This document shows, in pieces, positions 8,675 through 18,389 of a stretch of 64,000 nt of DNA. Numbering within the stretch: position 1 is the stretch's first letter; every line of letters begins with the position of its first letter. The notes beneath the pieces are model-generated. The model had not been told where the DNA came from. It saw nothing but the letters and a program-made list of their open reading frames with translations, and made no database searches. The stretch is taken from assembly GCA_040954595.2 (NCBI GenBank), contig CM082593.2, positions 10,292,001 to 10,356,000 of the forward strand, read 5' to 3'. Both the position numbers and the translations under genes were made by a program. The DNA is from Balanoglossus misakiensis (Eukaryota > Hemichordata).

Positions 8675-9938
8675 GGTGGTGGTTCCCAGAGTGTATCGTA
8701 ACCAGGTGATGAGACTAGCCCATGAATCAGTGCTGGGTGGTCACCACGGAACTCACAAGACCACAGACAAGATCCTCAGCAACTTCGTTTGGCCTGGGCT
8801 AACATCAGATGTTTCCCGTTACTGTCAGTCCTGTGATTCATGTCAACGGACACAACCAAAGGGACGGGTGACCAAGGTACCACTTGGAAGTATGCCACTA
8901 ATAGATATCCCTTTCCTACGTATTGCAGTAGACCTGGTTGGCCCTATTCATCCATGCACTGAACGCAAGAATAGGTACATACTTACTGTTGTTGATTATG
9001 CAACACGCTATCCGGAGGCTGTTGCATTGACTAACATTGATACCAAGACTGTTGCAGAGGCGCTCCTGGACATCTACTCAAGAGTGGGGTGTCCACGTGA
9101 AATTCTGACAGATCAAGGAACTCAATTTACATCAGATGTGATGCGTGAGGTCAGCCGGCTTTTGTCTATAAAGCAGAAGACTACCACCCCATACCACCCA
9201 GCATTCAATGGTCTAGTGGAACGGTTCAATGGTACATTGAAACTCATGCTCAGGAAGATGTGTGAGGAACGTCCAACATATTGGGATCGTTATCTGAATG
9301 CTTTACTATTTGCCTACAGAGAAACGCCTCAATCGAGCACAGGATTCTCTCCGTTTGAATTACTTTATGGGAGGAGTGTGCGTGGTCCAATGGCTATCTT
9401 GAAAGAACTATGGACTGGAGAGATCAGTGAACCAGAAACCAAAACGACTTATCAATACATCCTTGATCTTCAAAAGAAATTAAAGAAGGCATGCGATTTA
9501 GCAAGACAAGAACTGAAGATATCACAAGGCAAATACAAGTCCTACTACAATAGAAAGGCCAAATGGAGGAAGTTCAACAAAGGTGACGAGGTGTTATTGC
9601 TACTACCTACTGACCATAATAAACTACTTATGCACTGGAAGGGTCCTTTTCCAGTGGTGGAGAAAGCGAGCAATATGGATTACAAGATTGACTTTGGTCA
9701 TAGGGTGAAAACATTCCATGCCAACCTGTTGAAGAGGTACTATCGAAGAACTGATCAGCTAGATGAAGTATCAGCTGGACTTCTTGAGATTGTGTGTGTA
9801 TCTGTGATAGATGAGCAGAGTTATGAATCTTCAGAAGTACAAGAGAACACAGGGGTTAAAGTAAACGATGACTTACTGCGGGTTCCTGCATTCAAGCAGA
9901 AAGAATTTGCTGCAGATGTGAATGTATGTGACAACTTG
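8673..9938 (+). pseudogene. Integrase of the Gmr1-type retrotransposon, main part
   Basis: Integrase inserts the element's DNA copy into chromosomes. From the GTG at 8676 as residue 1, the zinc-binding domain shows His16, His23 or 24, and Cys53-x2-Cys56. The catalytic core has Asp86 (AVDLVGP), Asp146 (TDQGTQF) and Glu182 (LVERFNG), giving the D-x35-E spacing. A GPF motif (WKGPFPVVEK, about residue 320) marks the C-terminal domain. The catalytic residues are intact. The frame is cut from its 5' part by the nested transposon and ends at TAA 9939-9941. RT continues in the same frame, so the TAA is probably a nonsense mutation in a polyprotein. Confidence 0.9.
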
Positions 9939-9941
9939 TAA
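9939..9941 (+). other. In-frame TAA between integrase and RT
   Basis: The integrase frame and the RT frame that follows are identical, and this TAA is the only break between them. A point mutation in a former polyprotein is the simplest reading, although a natural stop bypassed by readthrough is not excluded. Confidence 0.65.
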
Positions 9942-10683
9942 GACATACAGGAGCAAGTGGTGAGGAGGTTGCTGATCAATTACAAAGATATGTTAACTGA
10001 TATTCGTGGTAACACCAACCTGGGTTTCCATGACATCAAGTTGATGGATCCAACACCAGTATGCAGTAGGCCATACCCCATCCCTCATGCACTCCGTGAA
10101 GCAGTGAAAGATGAAGTCAAAACGATGATTAAGATGGGAGTAGCTGAACCTTCAGAGAGTCCATATGCTGTTCCATTGGTAATGGTGAAGAAATCTGATG
10201 GGTCCAATCGTTGTTGTGTTGACATGAGAAAGCTCAATCGCATAACAGTGTTTGATGCAGAGCCTACACCAGACCTGAGTGAGCTTTTTGCTTTTTGCTA
10301 AGTTATCCAAGGATCACTATTTCACTAAAGTAGATCTCAGCAAAGAATATTGGCAAGTCCCGTTGACTGATAATTCTAAACAATTGACGGCATTTATCAC
10401 GCATGATGGGCTATACCAATTTATCAAAATGCCTTTCGGACTTGTAAATAGTGCTGCGACTTTTAGCAGAATTATGAGAAGATTGTTAAGAGATATGAAG
10501 AACGTAGACAACTATATCGATCACATACTGATCCACACTGCATCATGGGAAGAACATATCAAGACAATTACAGATTTGATGAGCAGACTACGAAAGGCAA
10601 AGTTAACAGCGAGACCAACTAAGTGTTATGTGGGTTATGAGCAGATCGATTTCCTGGGTCATGTGGTTGGTCATGGTGAACTA
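9942..10683 (+). pseudogene. Reverse transcriptase fragment, frameshifted and active-site mutant
   Basis: The fingers and palm of a Ty3/gypsy RT are recognisable: PYAVPLVMVKKSDGSNR, then YFTKVDLSKEYWQVPL, MPFGLVNSAATF, and FLGHVV near the end. The frame shifts at a tandem 7-bp duplication (CTTTTTG twice, 10284-10297); without it the two parts would be continuous. The catalytic YxDD box reads YIDH, with the second Asp replaced by His at 10522-10524, which should abolish polymerase activity. Similarity stops at about 10683, so the thumb, connection and RNase H are absent. A junction with repeated DNA lies there. Confidence 0.9.
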
Positions 10684-11041
10684 GTCCTGTTTCAAAATGA
10701 CCTACATTACAGGTCCTATGCACACGTATTACATGTTCTGATTGGTTTATCCACTTCTCTAAGGTCCACTTGCGGCTCGCTGATTGGAGGGACCTTATGT
10801 GTTAGGTCTTATTACTATGTATTATTCACCAGACCTTGTAGGTTAGGTCTTATTACAATGCATTATTCACTTTACAGCTCCCTGATTGGTTAATGTGTAG
10901 GTCTGGTCCTCCAGTGTTCACTGCCTCATTATGCAGGACCTTGTAGGTTAGGTCTTATTAATATGTATTTATTCACCATACAGCTCCCTGATTGGTTAAC
11001 GTGTCAGTCTGGTCCCCCCCCAGTGTTCACTGCCTCATTGT
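10684..11041. repeat. Direct repeat of about 105 bp, two full copies and one partial
   Basis: Copies at 10832-10934 and 10935-11041 share GGACCTTGTAGGTTAGGTCT-like starts, CAGCTCCCTGATTGGTTAA in the middle and CAGTGTTCACTGCCTCATT at the end. A partial, more diverged copy precedes them at about 10791-10831. The repeat directly abuts the point where RT similarity ends. Confidence 0.75.
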
Positions 11042-12026
11042 GAAATGTCCCATGTGCTTCCTGGCTAGCGTTGTGGTAACATATTATTCGGGGTGTCCGC
11101 AGATCGTTCATTGATTTTCTGAGAAATAGCCTAACTGATACTATCTCCAACATAAACCGCACCCTGGAAAGATTAAATGATCTTTTAGGTGGACTTTGAA
11201 AATCTGATTAACTCATCTAAGCATTTTAGCTAAGTTGTATATTTTTTAATTATAATCATACAAAATACTTAAAAAATAAAAACAATGTTCAGTTTTAATA
11301 CCCACTGATGAGGGGAAACATCAGTTTCAAATTCTTTTCATGGGAGCGCTTGAGCAGAGTTATGAGTTTTGCTCTGTGAAAGAAAATGGGGGGATTTCAA
11401 AATTTTGGCAGTTCGGAAGGGGGATTTCAAAATATTTCGGGTTGTGAAAGGGGGGGGGGCATGTGAAAATTAGCGGTAAAAGATGAATCCCCCCCCCTCC
11501 AGAGGTGTTTGTGAATGCAGCCTAAGAAAGAAAAAATGTGAAATGGGTCAAATATGGGCCGGACGTGCCCATTCAACTCAATTTACTTTTGTTTGCTTTA
11601 AGTAGGAATTGATCACAGCTATATTTATTTTGGACACCTGAGCGACAAGAAAACAATCTGATTCTACATTTTAAAAAGCGTCATTGGAAAAGCACTGCAA
11701 TTTTGTTTCTTGCTTTAAAAAAGTTTGGGGTGGCATGTAATAATTAAGGTGTGTCTAAATTACTAATTTGGTGCACCTCAAAGCCCTTAGCCAATGTAAA
11801 TTATATCCTGCATTGTATTCATGAAGGATATCCTCCCGCGAGGTCAATGCCATTCAATGTCAAACAGTCTCAACAAAGACCATTGGACACTCATAGCCGT
11901 TTTGTATGAAAGTGACTGGAGTACGAGATGAGTTTCATGACAACAACAAATCATGCTCAGTCTCGCTGCAGGGTCTATAATTTCAATAACGGCTAGACGC
12001 TGGACACTATCTTAGGTAACACTTTA
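11042..12026. other. Gene-free DNA with paired G and C runs
   Basis: No gene seen. A run of ten G at 11450-11459 and of nine C at 11489-11497 could pair. Just before them, a GGGGGATTTCAAAAT-like direct repeat occurs twice (near 11388 and 11420). Confidence 0.5.
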
Positions 12027-12080
12027 GGGTCATAGTGCTGGAACGACATGTTTAAACAGGTCGTTCCGGCACTCTGACCC
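12027..12080. repeat. Hairpin with 21-bp arms
   Basis: Arms 12027-12047 and 12060-12080 match at 19 of 21 positions around a 12-base loop. The right arm begins GTCGTTCCGGC, and related GTCGTT-x-CAGCCC blocks recur at about 12090-12140, suggesting a degenerate short repeat. The function is unknown. Confidence 0.6.
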
Positions 12081-12564
12081 TTTCGGCCCCAGTCGTTTCA
12101 GCCCCCATTTTCCACGACCCAAGTCGTTACAGCCCGGACAGTAACACCCCAAACATTTCAACACTTATCAGGGAAGACCTTAGCCCAACTATTAAAACTT
12201 GGCTTGAACCTACTTAAGTTCTCCGCATGAAATATGAGCGAGCGTTGTCAGAGGACGACAGCTACGCACACTTTGGGCGTGACCGAATCAAACAGAATTG
12301 AATATTCTATATTCGGAAAAAACACCTTATCTCCGTTTTGCCGTTGACAAACCGATTTCTGTCATGACAGTTACTCCCGGGGACTGTGACAGACCATATA
12401 CAGACAGTAGAGGCCGCGCGCTGGGGGTCTACACAAGTCACTACAGCTGATGTAAGCAAGTACAACATGCTTTGCTTGCAGGAATGTTCCATTTTCAATA
12501 GAGGGGTGTGTATATTCAGAGGGAATGTCAGTCGGGGCCCTGGCTGGCAACATGCGGCGTATAT
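12081..12564. other. Gene-free DNA with short GTCGTT repeats
   Basis: Apart from the degenerate GTCGTT/CAGCCC copies at its left end, I see no gene or structured element. Overlapping short open frames near 12371-12564 look like chance. Confidence 0.5.
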
Positions 12565-12748
12565 ATTGACAATCTTAGCCGGGAGACCAGGGCGTCGATC
12601 TAAAATACAACGCTCGGGGACAGTCGAGCAAGTCCTGCTGAGCTGAAAGATAGTAGTCTTGGCAACGATCGAGGTCGCTTAGTAACAAATGGATAACGAG
12701 TGATCTATCAAATGTTGACGGGCGCCAGTGGTTGGATGATATAATTAA

Positions 12749-13252
12749 AGGCACGTAAGCTGTAACTGGATAAAAAATTAAAGTTTTAAATAATCTCATA
12801 TATGCTTTTAATTATGTCTATTAAATGCTATTTCATGATAATATATCAAGCTCAACACTTATTTATGACAAAATGGCCAAAAATTAAAGAAAAACGAAAA
12901 TTCCTGCAATTTTAAAAAAAGCGCAATATTGCAATTAAAAATGAAAATCTGATGTCTCAGTGGTGTACATTTACTTCCATGAGCTCAAGTGGATGAGATC
13001 ATGTTTTGTTTATGAAGTTTCACAACCGGAAATGCAACATTTTCATTGTTTCTTGCATTTTCCCACGGTGGCGGCCATAATCGCTTGCGGCAAAGCTTTA
13101 TTATTTATCTGGTTAAAACTTGCATATGCACTCATACTTAGGGTTTATAATGCTTGTGTATTGTTCACTACCTTCATCTGTATGGACTAATGGTAGTGCA
13201 GTTTGAAACAAAAATTATGAAAATTATCCCAAAAGTTACACCTTACGTGCCT
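12749..13252. mobile_element. Non-autonomous DNA element flanked by TTAA
   Basis: The ends read AGGCACGTAAG and its inverse, with GTAAC/GTTAC matches a little further in. TTAA occurs on both sides (12745-12748 and 13253-13256), as expected for a 4-bp target duplication. TTAA targets are known for piggyBac and Kolobok elements; which group drives this one cannot be decided. The 504-bp interior has no convincing gene. Confidence 0.75.
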
Positions 13253-13256
13253 TTAA

Positions 13257-13455
13257 CAAAGCTTGGTTATGAATATTCATACACCTTCAAAACCACTCCC
13301 ACATCCCATCGCGGGAATTTCACACATGACTCCACCTCTATTTCCTTATTTAGAAGGCGACGATGTCATGTGGTTAACATTGAGTGACCAATTAGCTTAC
13401 ACGCAAGATTTACCACACGTGTCGTTCTACGAACAGAATTCTGTTCGTAAATAGA
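13257..13455. repeat. Spacer with a perfect 22-bp palindrome
   Basis: Positions 13428-13449 form a perfect palindrome with centre ACAGAATTCTGT, just outside the right inverted arm of the foldback-like element. The remaining bases show no gene. Confidence 0.55.
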
Positions 13456-13812
13456 GACTGTCCCCGGGCGTTTCTTTTCCCCGACGCCCTGGTCTCCAGG
13501 CTATGACAATCTCGCTGATAGGCGCAGCTGGAATTTATGTTTCTGTGGTATGATTATTGTATTTTATCAATGCACAATCACGATGGGCGAGTTTCAAGCA
13601 AGCAATTGGATTCGCTTCAATCCCTCACTAAAATCTAGACTGCACCACTGTATAATAACACAATACAGTCTTCTAGCCTCATGGTATAAACAGGAACTCT
13701 TGTCTGCTGGACATCCGGGTACTTTGGTCTACTGAGTGAACGCGTTACGTATAGAGGTAGCGCAAAGTGAAAACCTATTTAAGGCAGCCACAACAATCAG
13801 TGTTGACGTACA

Positions 13813-13920
13813 TACAATCTGACTAAAATCGCAGTTGGTATGACGACAGCATACTAATAATACTGTACCACATAAGTAAAAGACGTCGTCGTACCATACA
13901 TCTGATTTTATTCAGATTAC
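13813..13920. mobile_element. Palindromic MITE, family A, copy 1
   Basis: The left end carries AATCTGA and the right end TCAGATT, and an inner GGTATGACGAC pairs with GTCGTCGTACC. The whole stretch could fold into one imperfect hairpin. It resembles the element at 14172-14297 in its ends and in an inner CGACAGCATA. Confidence 0.6.
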
Positions 13921-13934
13921 TGCATATTTGCATA

Positions 13935-14145
13935 TACTGTGAAACAAGTTATTTTCGCGAGCAATACATTTTCGCGAGATACGTGAGAGCCAAAATGGTA
14001 TGAAAATAAGAGGTCGCATAATTATTTTTGAAGATAACGATGCAGTGAATGAAATAAGAGAACGCGAAAATTAATACTCGCGAAACAGTAGCCTCACTCG
14101 ATATCGTGAAAATTTCAACTCGCTAAAATAAAGTGTTTTACAGTA
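13935..14145. mobile_element. MITE of 211 bp with TACTGT termini
   Basis: The ends are TACTGT-x-AAACA-x2-TTATTTT-x-GCGAG and its inverse, matching at most of 27 positions. The interior is rich in TTTTCGCG and CGCGAAAA motifs. Ends starting in TA fit a Tc1/mariner-type TA target, which is inference. Confidence 0.75.
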
Positions 14146-14171
14146 GTTTATGTATGTAAAGTGTTCCTGAT

Positions 14172-14297
14172 GTTAACACAATCTGATTAAAATCAGATGT
14201 AGGCCTAGGGAATGGCGACGTAGTTTTTTGATGCTGCGACAGCATAAAAAACACGTCGCCGTTCCCTACATCTGATTTTAATCAGATTAGCGTTAAC
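14172..14297. mobile_element. Palindromic MITE, family A, copy 2
   Basis: A 126-bp near-perfect hairpin bounded by GTTAAC at 14172-14177 and 14292-14297. Arms include ATCTGATTAAAATCAGATG, itself nearly palindromic, then GGGAA-x-GGCGACG paired with its inverse. It is better preserved than copy 1. Confidence 0.75.
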
Positions 14298-17200
14298 ATA
14301 ACTTTATCAGAATAAGTTAACGCCATAACTTTGACAGAATAAGAGTTGCCTCAAACGGCTCTAACCGAATTTCCATTAATAGCAGAACAAACAAGCTGTA
14401 ATCAATACGCCAACCTTTAAAATATTACTTTAGAAAGTTTGTATTCATACTTTCTTCAAGTTGTCATAACGCTAACCCGAAATGTGTTTTAGTATTGCCT
14501 TTGTATTAATGGGCTAGATTCATGGCGTTATATGTCATAAATTAAAAAGACAACCCTTATTGTTTTTGATAATATTTATGTCGGAGAATCCACAATGAAA
14601 AATATGTATTTTCAATTTCATAACTCAAAATAATTTCCAAATCCATGACCTTATTTTCAACTCCAGTGATCGTACATCCTGAACCTTGTTCCAGTAAATG
14701 ATTGGTCATTACAGGGTTAATGGGCACTCTCCCGTTCTCTTCCTCCGCAGTTTCATTCATGTTCTTGTTTGACGGAAATGGGTGTGACCAGACGCTTGAA
14801 TGTTTTCATGTGGGTTGAGTTGTTCATCGGGAACGGCCTCCTGGTGTGTCTGTACAGGTACGCAAGGAGAAACTGCCCACAAGAAGCTGCGAGTGAAACT
14901 ATTTAAGGTAGTATGTGCCTCGCGGTCCGAGATTCAGACAAATGATAGTCCTCAAAACTTTTTCAAGTAATTGATTTACTAAAGTGTGTGGTGAGTCTCT
15001 TTGAAAACAACAACAATATTACTCATCATATTGTAATTTTTTGAAACTATAAAATGAAGTTGACAATGCACCAAACAGATTCTATTTATTTCTTCATGAC
15101 CATGTTCACCCCAAGGTCATATGGACCTGCAAGTATATGCCAGAGCCAGAGTCGACATTACCGAAGCCAGAGTTTAAAGCTTACAGGTCACCCCTTGCCA
15201 GCTCATGACTAGCTAAACTGCCATGGATGCCAAGAGATATATGACTACGGTAACCTGTAGATGGTTTCAGTATGTTTGAAGAAAGTGGTGGCGCACTTTT
15301 GGCTACATTTGAAATGGCTATGGTACCAGTGGTTGAATTTGCAAAGGTGACCTTTGACCTGGCATCTTTAAAGATATTAAAGAACGATTTACCATTCCTT
15401 GTTGTCGTAAAATGACATCTGTAATAACTTATATTTTATCTGTTCATCTTGAAGTACTATATATTTAAACGCCAATTTTCCATTGCCAATCAAGTTTTTA
15501 CAAATAAATTGTAATATGCATGTTGATTTTACAAAAACTCCTTACTTCCAAGTGAATTCTGTTACACATCACGTAACTATTTTCCCCACGAATTCTTCAG
15601 TTGCTAACTCGGAAATTTCATATATTGGGCAGAAATTGGATACATTACCCAGCCATTAAAATTACAGTTTTCTATTTTAATTGATCGTCCATAACTTCAA
15701 GTACTTTGACTTGACATACATTAAAAACATCATGGTGAATAAATAAAAATTATTTGATTATCTAATTGTGCATGTTTACATGGTTTTATTTTAGTATGCT
15801 GGGTACTTAATGTCTAATGGCTCGCTGATTTTATACTGTTCAAGATGACAATCTAATTTTAGTTTTCAGCTGATAATTGAAATCAATGATTCAAAAAAAT
15901 TGAATTTTGACATGAATAAACTTCTTGTTCATGGCAGTTGCTGTGTTTTGTTTCATTTGTATTCAATTTTTGCAAGCATACCATTGAGCACAGTTTGATT
16001 TGATTAAACACGTTTATCGGAAAATTTTGTCATTTGAAATATCTGTTTTTGCGCCCTCTACCATTTGACCAAATGATTCTCTTATTTTGGTGGCCTTTGT
16101 CTGTGTATATGAGAATACTATAGTACTCTCGCATCGATCATAGTAGAAGTTGAAAACGTCTCTTGCCACGTGGCCTGGAAGAAAGGCGATCTTTAGAGTA
16201 AAAAAAACAAACTATCCAGATAGGAAGCTAGAAAAGAAGTTGAATCGTTGAAATTTTATTTATTTTATATTGTTAATATCGTTGGTGATGTTGACTGGCC
16301 GACAATCTTTGTCACACGAGTCTTTTCAGGCAGATTAAAACATTGCCTATTCCAGCAATAATCACAACAGGAGTGTGTCACACAGGAGACAGTTGGGATT
16401 ATAGTCATAATCTACCTTAGTTTGTTGTCAACAACCAGATGTGGTCGCATTCCGTGCATCCGTGCATATTTTGGAACAACGACTCTATCGAACAGACGTA
16501 TTTCAAACACCTTGGAGAAAAACATCGATGACCAGTGGAATTGACTGTCGCTTGAAATCCGATAGGAATACACCTGTTTACGGTGGACGATACCGACACT
16601 CCTCTGCTAACTTAATCTGCTCTGCTAACTATACCTGCTTTGATTAAGTTGCGTCTAAAACTTTCCTTACAATACAATGTGGGTCTCGACTGTCGGTCCC
16701 AACTATAGCGACGACAGCCTCGGTATGTTTCGCCGATAGCAATCCGGAGATGAAATTTGCATACAGCAATATCTTTCAAGATAAATAATTTATGTCCTAA
16801 AGGTATTACTTTTAGTGGTCTGACGGAGACGTTTTCTGCTGTAACATGCAAAACCTGCGGCGGACCTGAGGTCATGTTGCGAGCACTGTAGTTTTGTTAC
16901 GCCCGCCATCCTTCGGACGTTTACCTCATCGGGGCTTCTTTGGGGAATCAGCCACGTCCGAAGGGTGAGAGTGTAAATTCTCTCCCTCTCCTTCTCCACC
17001 CAACATATTCATAGAGTCAGAGAGAGGTACCCGGCATATCGTAAACTTAACGAGAGGCATAACGAGACTTTCAACAAGTTTTCCGAGTAACACAAATAGT
17101 TCTGGTTTATTACTGGTCACACGTAAGAATTACACGACTCTATCCATGCTCGTTGACTCCCGTCACGGATCTCCGGTGATAATAATGTGATATCAAATTT

Positions 17201-17351
17201 CATCACCTCTTATTAATACGTTAGTCAAGTATTATGTCATAAAAGGAACACGTCATCTTAATATTTCTTAAACATGAACTTAGCGCGTGATATCTCTATC
17301 TCGTTCTGACATGTATCAATTACACAATCTTGTTTACTCTGAGTGAAGTAC
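14298..17351. other. Gene-free DNA left of the satellite
   Basis: About 3 kb of AT-rich sequence without a gene I can support. Scattered short open frames lack any domain or splice context. One perfect 11-bp inverted repeat, CCTTCGGACGT at 16910-16920 and its inverse at 16954-16964, could form a small hairpin. Confidence 0.55.
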
Positions 17352-18389
17352 CTATTTTTTTTGATGATTTTCACCGTTTTTTTTTTTCAAAAATCGACGA
17401 ACCCATGATTTTTTTCAAAATCGACGAAATTTTGAGATTTTGCAGTCGAAAATTTGTCATTTTGTTGATTTTCACCCATGTTTTTTTTAAACAATCGACG
17501 AACCCATGATTTTTTTTCAAAATCGACGAACTTTTGAGATTTGGAAAATCGAAAATTTGTCATTTTTTGATGATTTTCACCCATGATTTTTTTACAAAAA
17601 TCGACGAACCCATGATTTTTTTCAAAATCGACGAAATTTTGAGGTTTTGCAAAGTCGAAAATGTTTCATTTTTTGATGATTTTCACCATGTTTTTTTTTA
17701 AAAATCAACGAACCCATGATTTTTTTTCAAAATCGACGAAATTTTGAAATTTTGCAGTCGAAAATTTGTAAATTTTTGATGATTTTCACCCATGTTTTTT
17801 TAAAAAATCAACGAACCCATGATTTTTTTTCAAAATCGACGAAATTTTGAGATTTTGCAAAGTCGAAAATTCACCCATGTTTTTTTTCAAAAATCGACGA
17901 ACCCATAATTTTTTTCAAAATCGACGAAATTTTGAGATTTTGCAAAATCAAAAATTTGTCATTTTTTGATGATTTTCACCATGATTTTTTTCAAAAATCG
18001 ACCAAATTTTGAGATTTTGCAGTCGAAAATTTGTAATTTTTTGATGATTTTCACCCATGTTTTTTTTTCAAAAATCGACGAACCCATGATTTTTTTCGAA
18101 ATCGACGAAATTTTGAGATTTTGCATTCGAAAATTTGTCATTTTTTGATGATTTTCACCCATGATTTTTTTCAAAAATCGACGAACCCATAATTTTTTTC
18201 AAAATCGACGAAATTTTGAGATTTCGCAAAGTTGAAAATTTGACATTTGTTGATGATTTTCATGAGCTATAGCCCATGATTTTTATTTCAAAAATCGACG
18301 AACCCATGTTTTTTTTTCAAAAATCGACGATATTTTGAGATTTTGCAAAGTCGAAAATTTTTCATTTTTTGATGATTTTCACTCATGAT
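17352..18389. repeat. Left edge of the array, older unit of about 104 bp
   Basis: Here the CGAACCCATGA form dominates: the motif occurs near 17398, 17499, 17605, 17709 and 17812, spaced 101 to 106 bases. Units are more diverged than in the interior and lose single bases often, as expected at an array edge that escapes homogenisation. Confidence 0.8.

Larger units (their letters stand above)
720..10683 (+). mobile_element. Decayed Gmr1-type Ty3/gypsy retrotransposon, interrupted and 3'-truncated
   Basis: In order the element holds a putative LTR end, primer binding site, gag with a CCHC knuckle, aspartic protease, integrase and reverse transcriptase. The enzymes are Ty3/gypsy in sequence, but integrase lies before RT, as in Ty1/copia. 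That arrangement defines the Gmr1 group known from deuterostomes. A separate transposon interrupts integrase at 3198-8671. Similarity stops about 10683 inside RT, so the rest of RT, RNase H and the 3' LTR are missing. Frame breaks, an in-frame stop and an altered RT active site mark it as dead. The left limit is uncertain. Confidence 0.85.
12565..13512. mobile_element. Foldback-like element with long imperfect inverted arms
   Basis: The left arm (about 12565-12625) and right arm (about 13456-13510) share a perfect 16-bp block, GGAGACCAGGGCGTCG at 12582-12597 and its inverse at 13482-13497, and a perfect 11-bp block, CGGGGACAGTC at 12615-12625 and its inverse at 13456-13466. No coding capacity is visible. 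A separate TTAA-flanked element lies between the arms, so most of the length may be a later insertion. Outer limits and target duplication are not resolved. Confidence 0.6.

Noticed and set aside
720-10683. Endogenous retrovirus with an envelope gene
   Set aside because: No envelope-like frame is present, domain order and RT type fit a Gmr1 retrotransposon, and the primer site alone does not imply a retrovirus.
12307-13735. Cluster of 60-86 codon frames in the foldback and TTAA element region
   Set aside because: They overlap each other on both strands and coincide with inverted repeats, with no domain or splice evidence.
16417-17120. Overlapping frames of 60-87 codons, on both strands
   Set aside because: No similarity, weak starts and mutual overlap; length is within chance for this composition.
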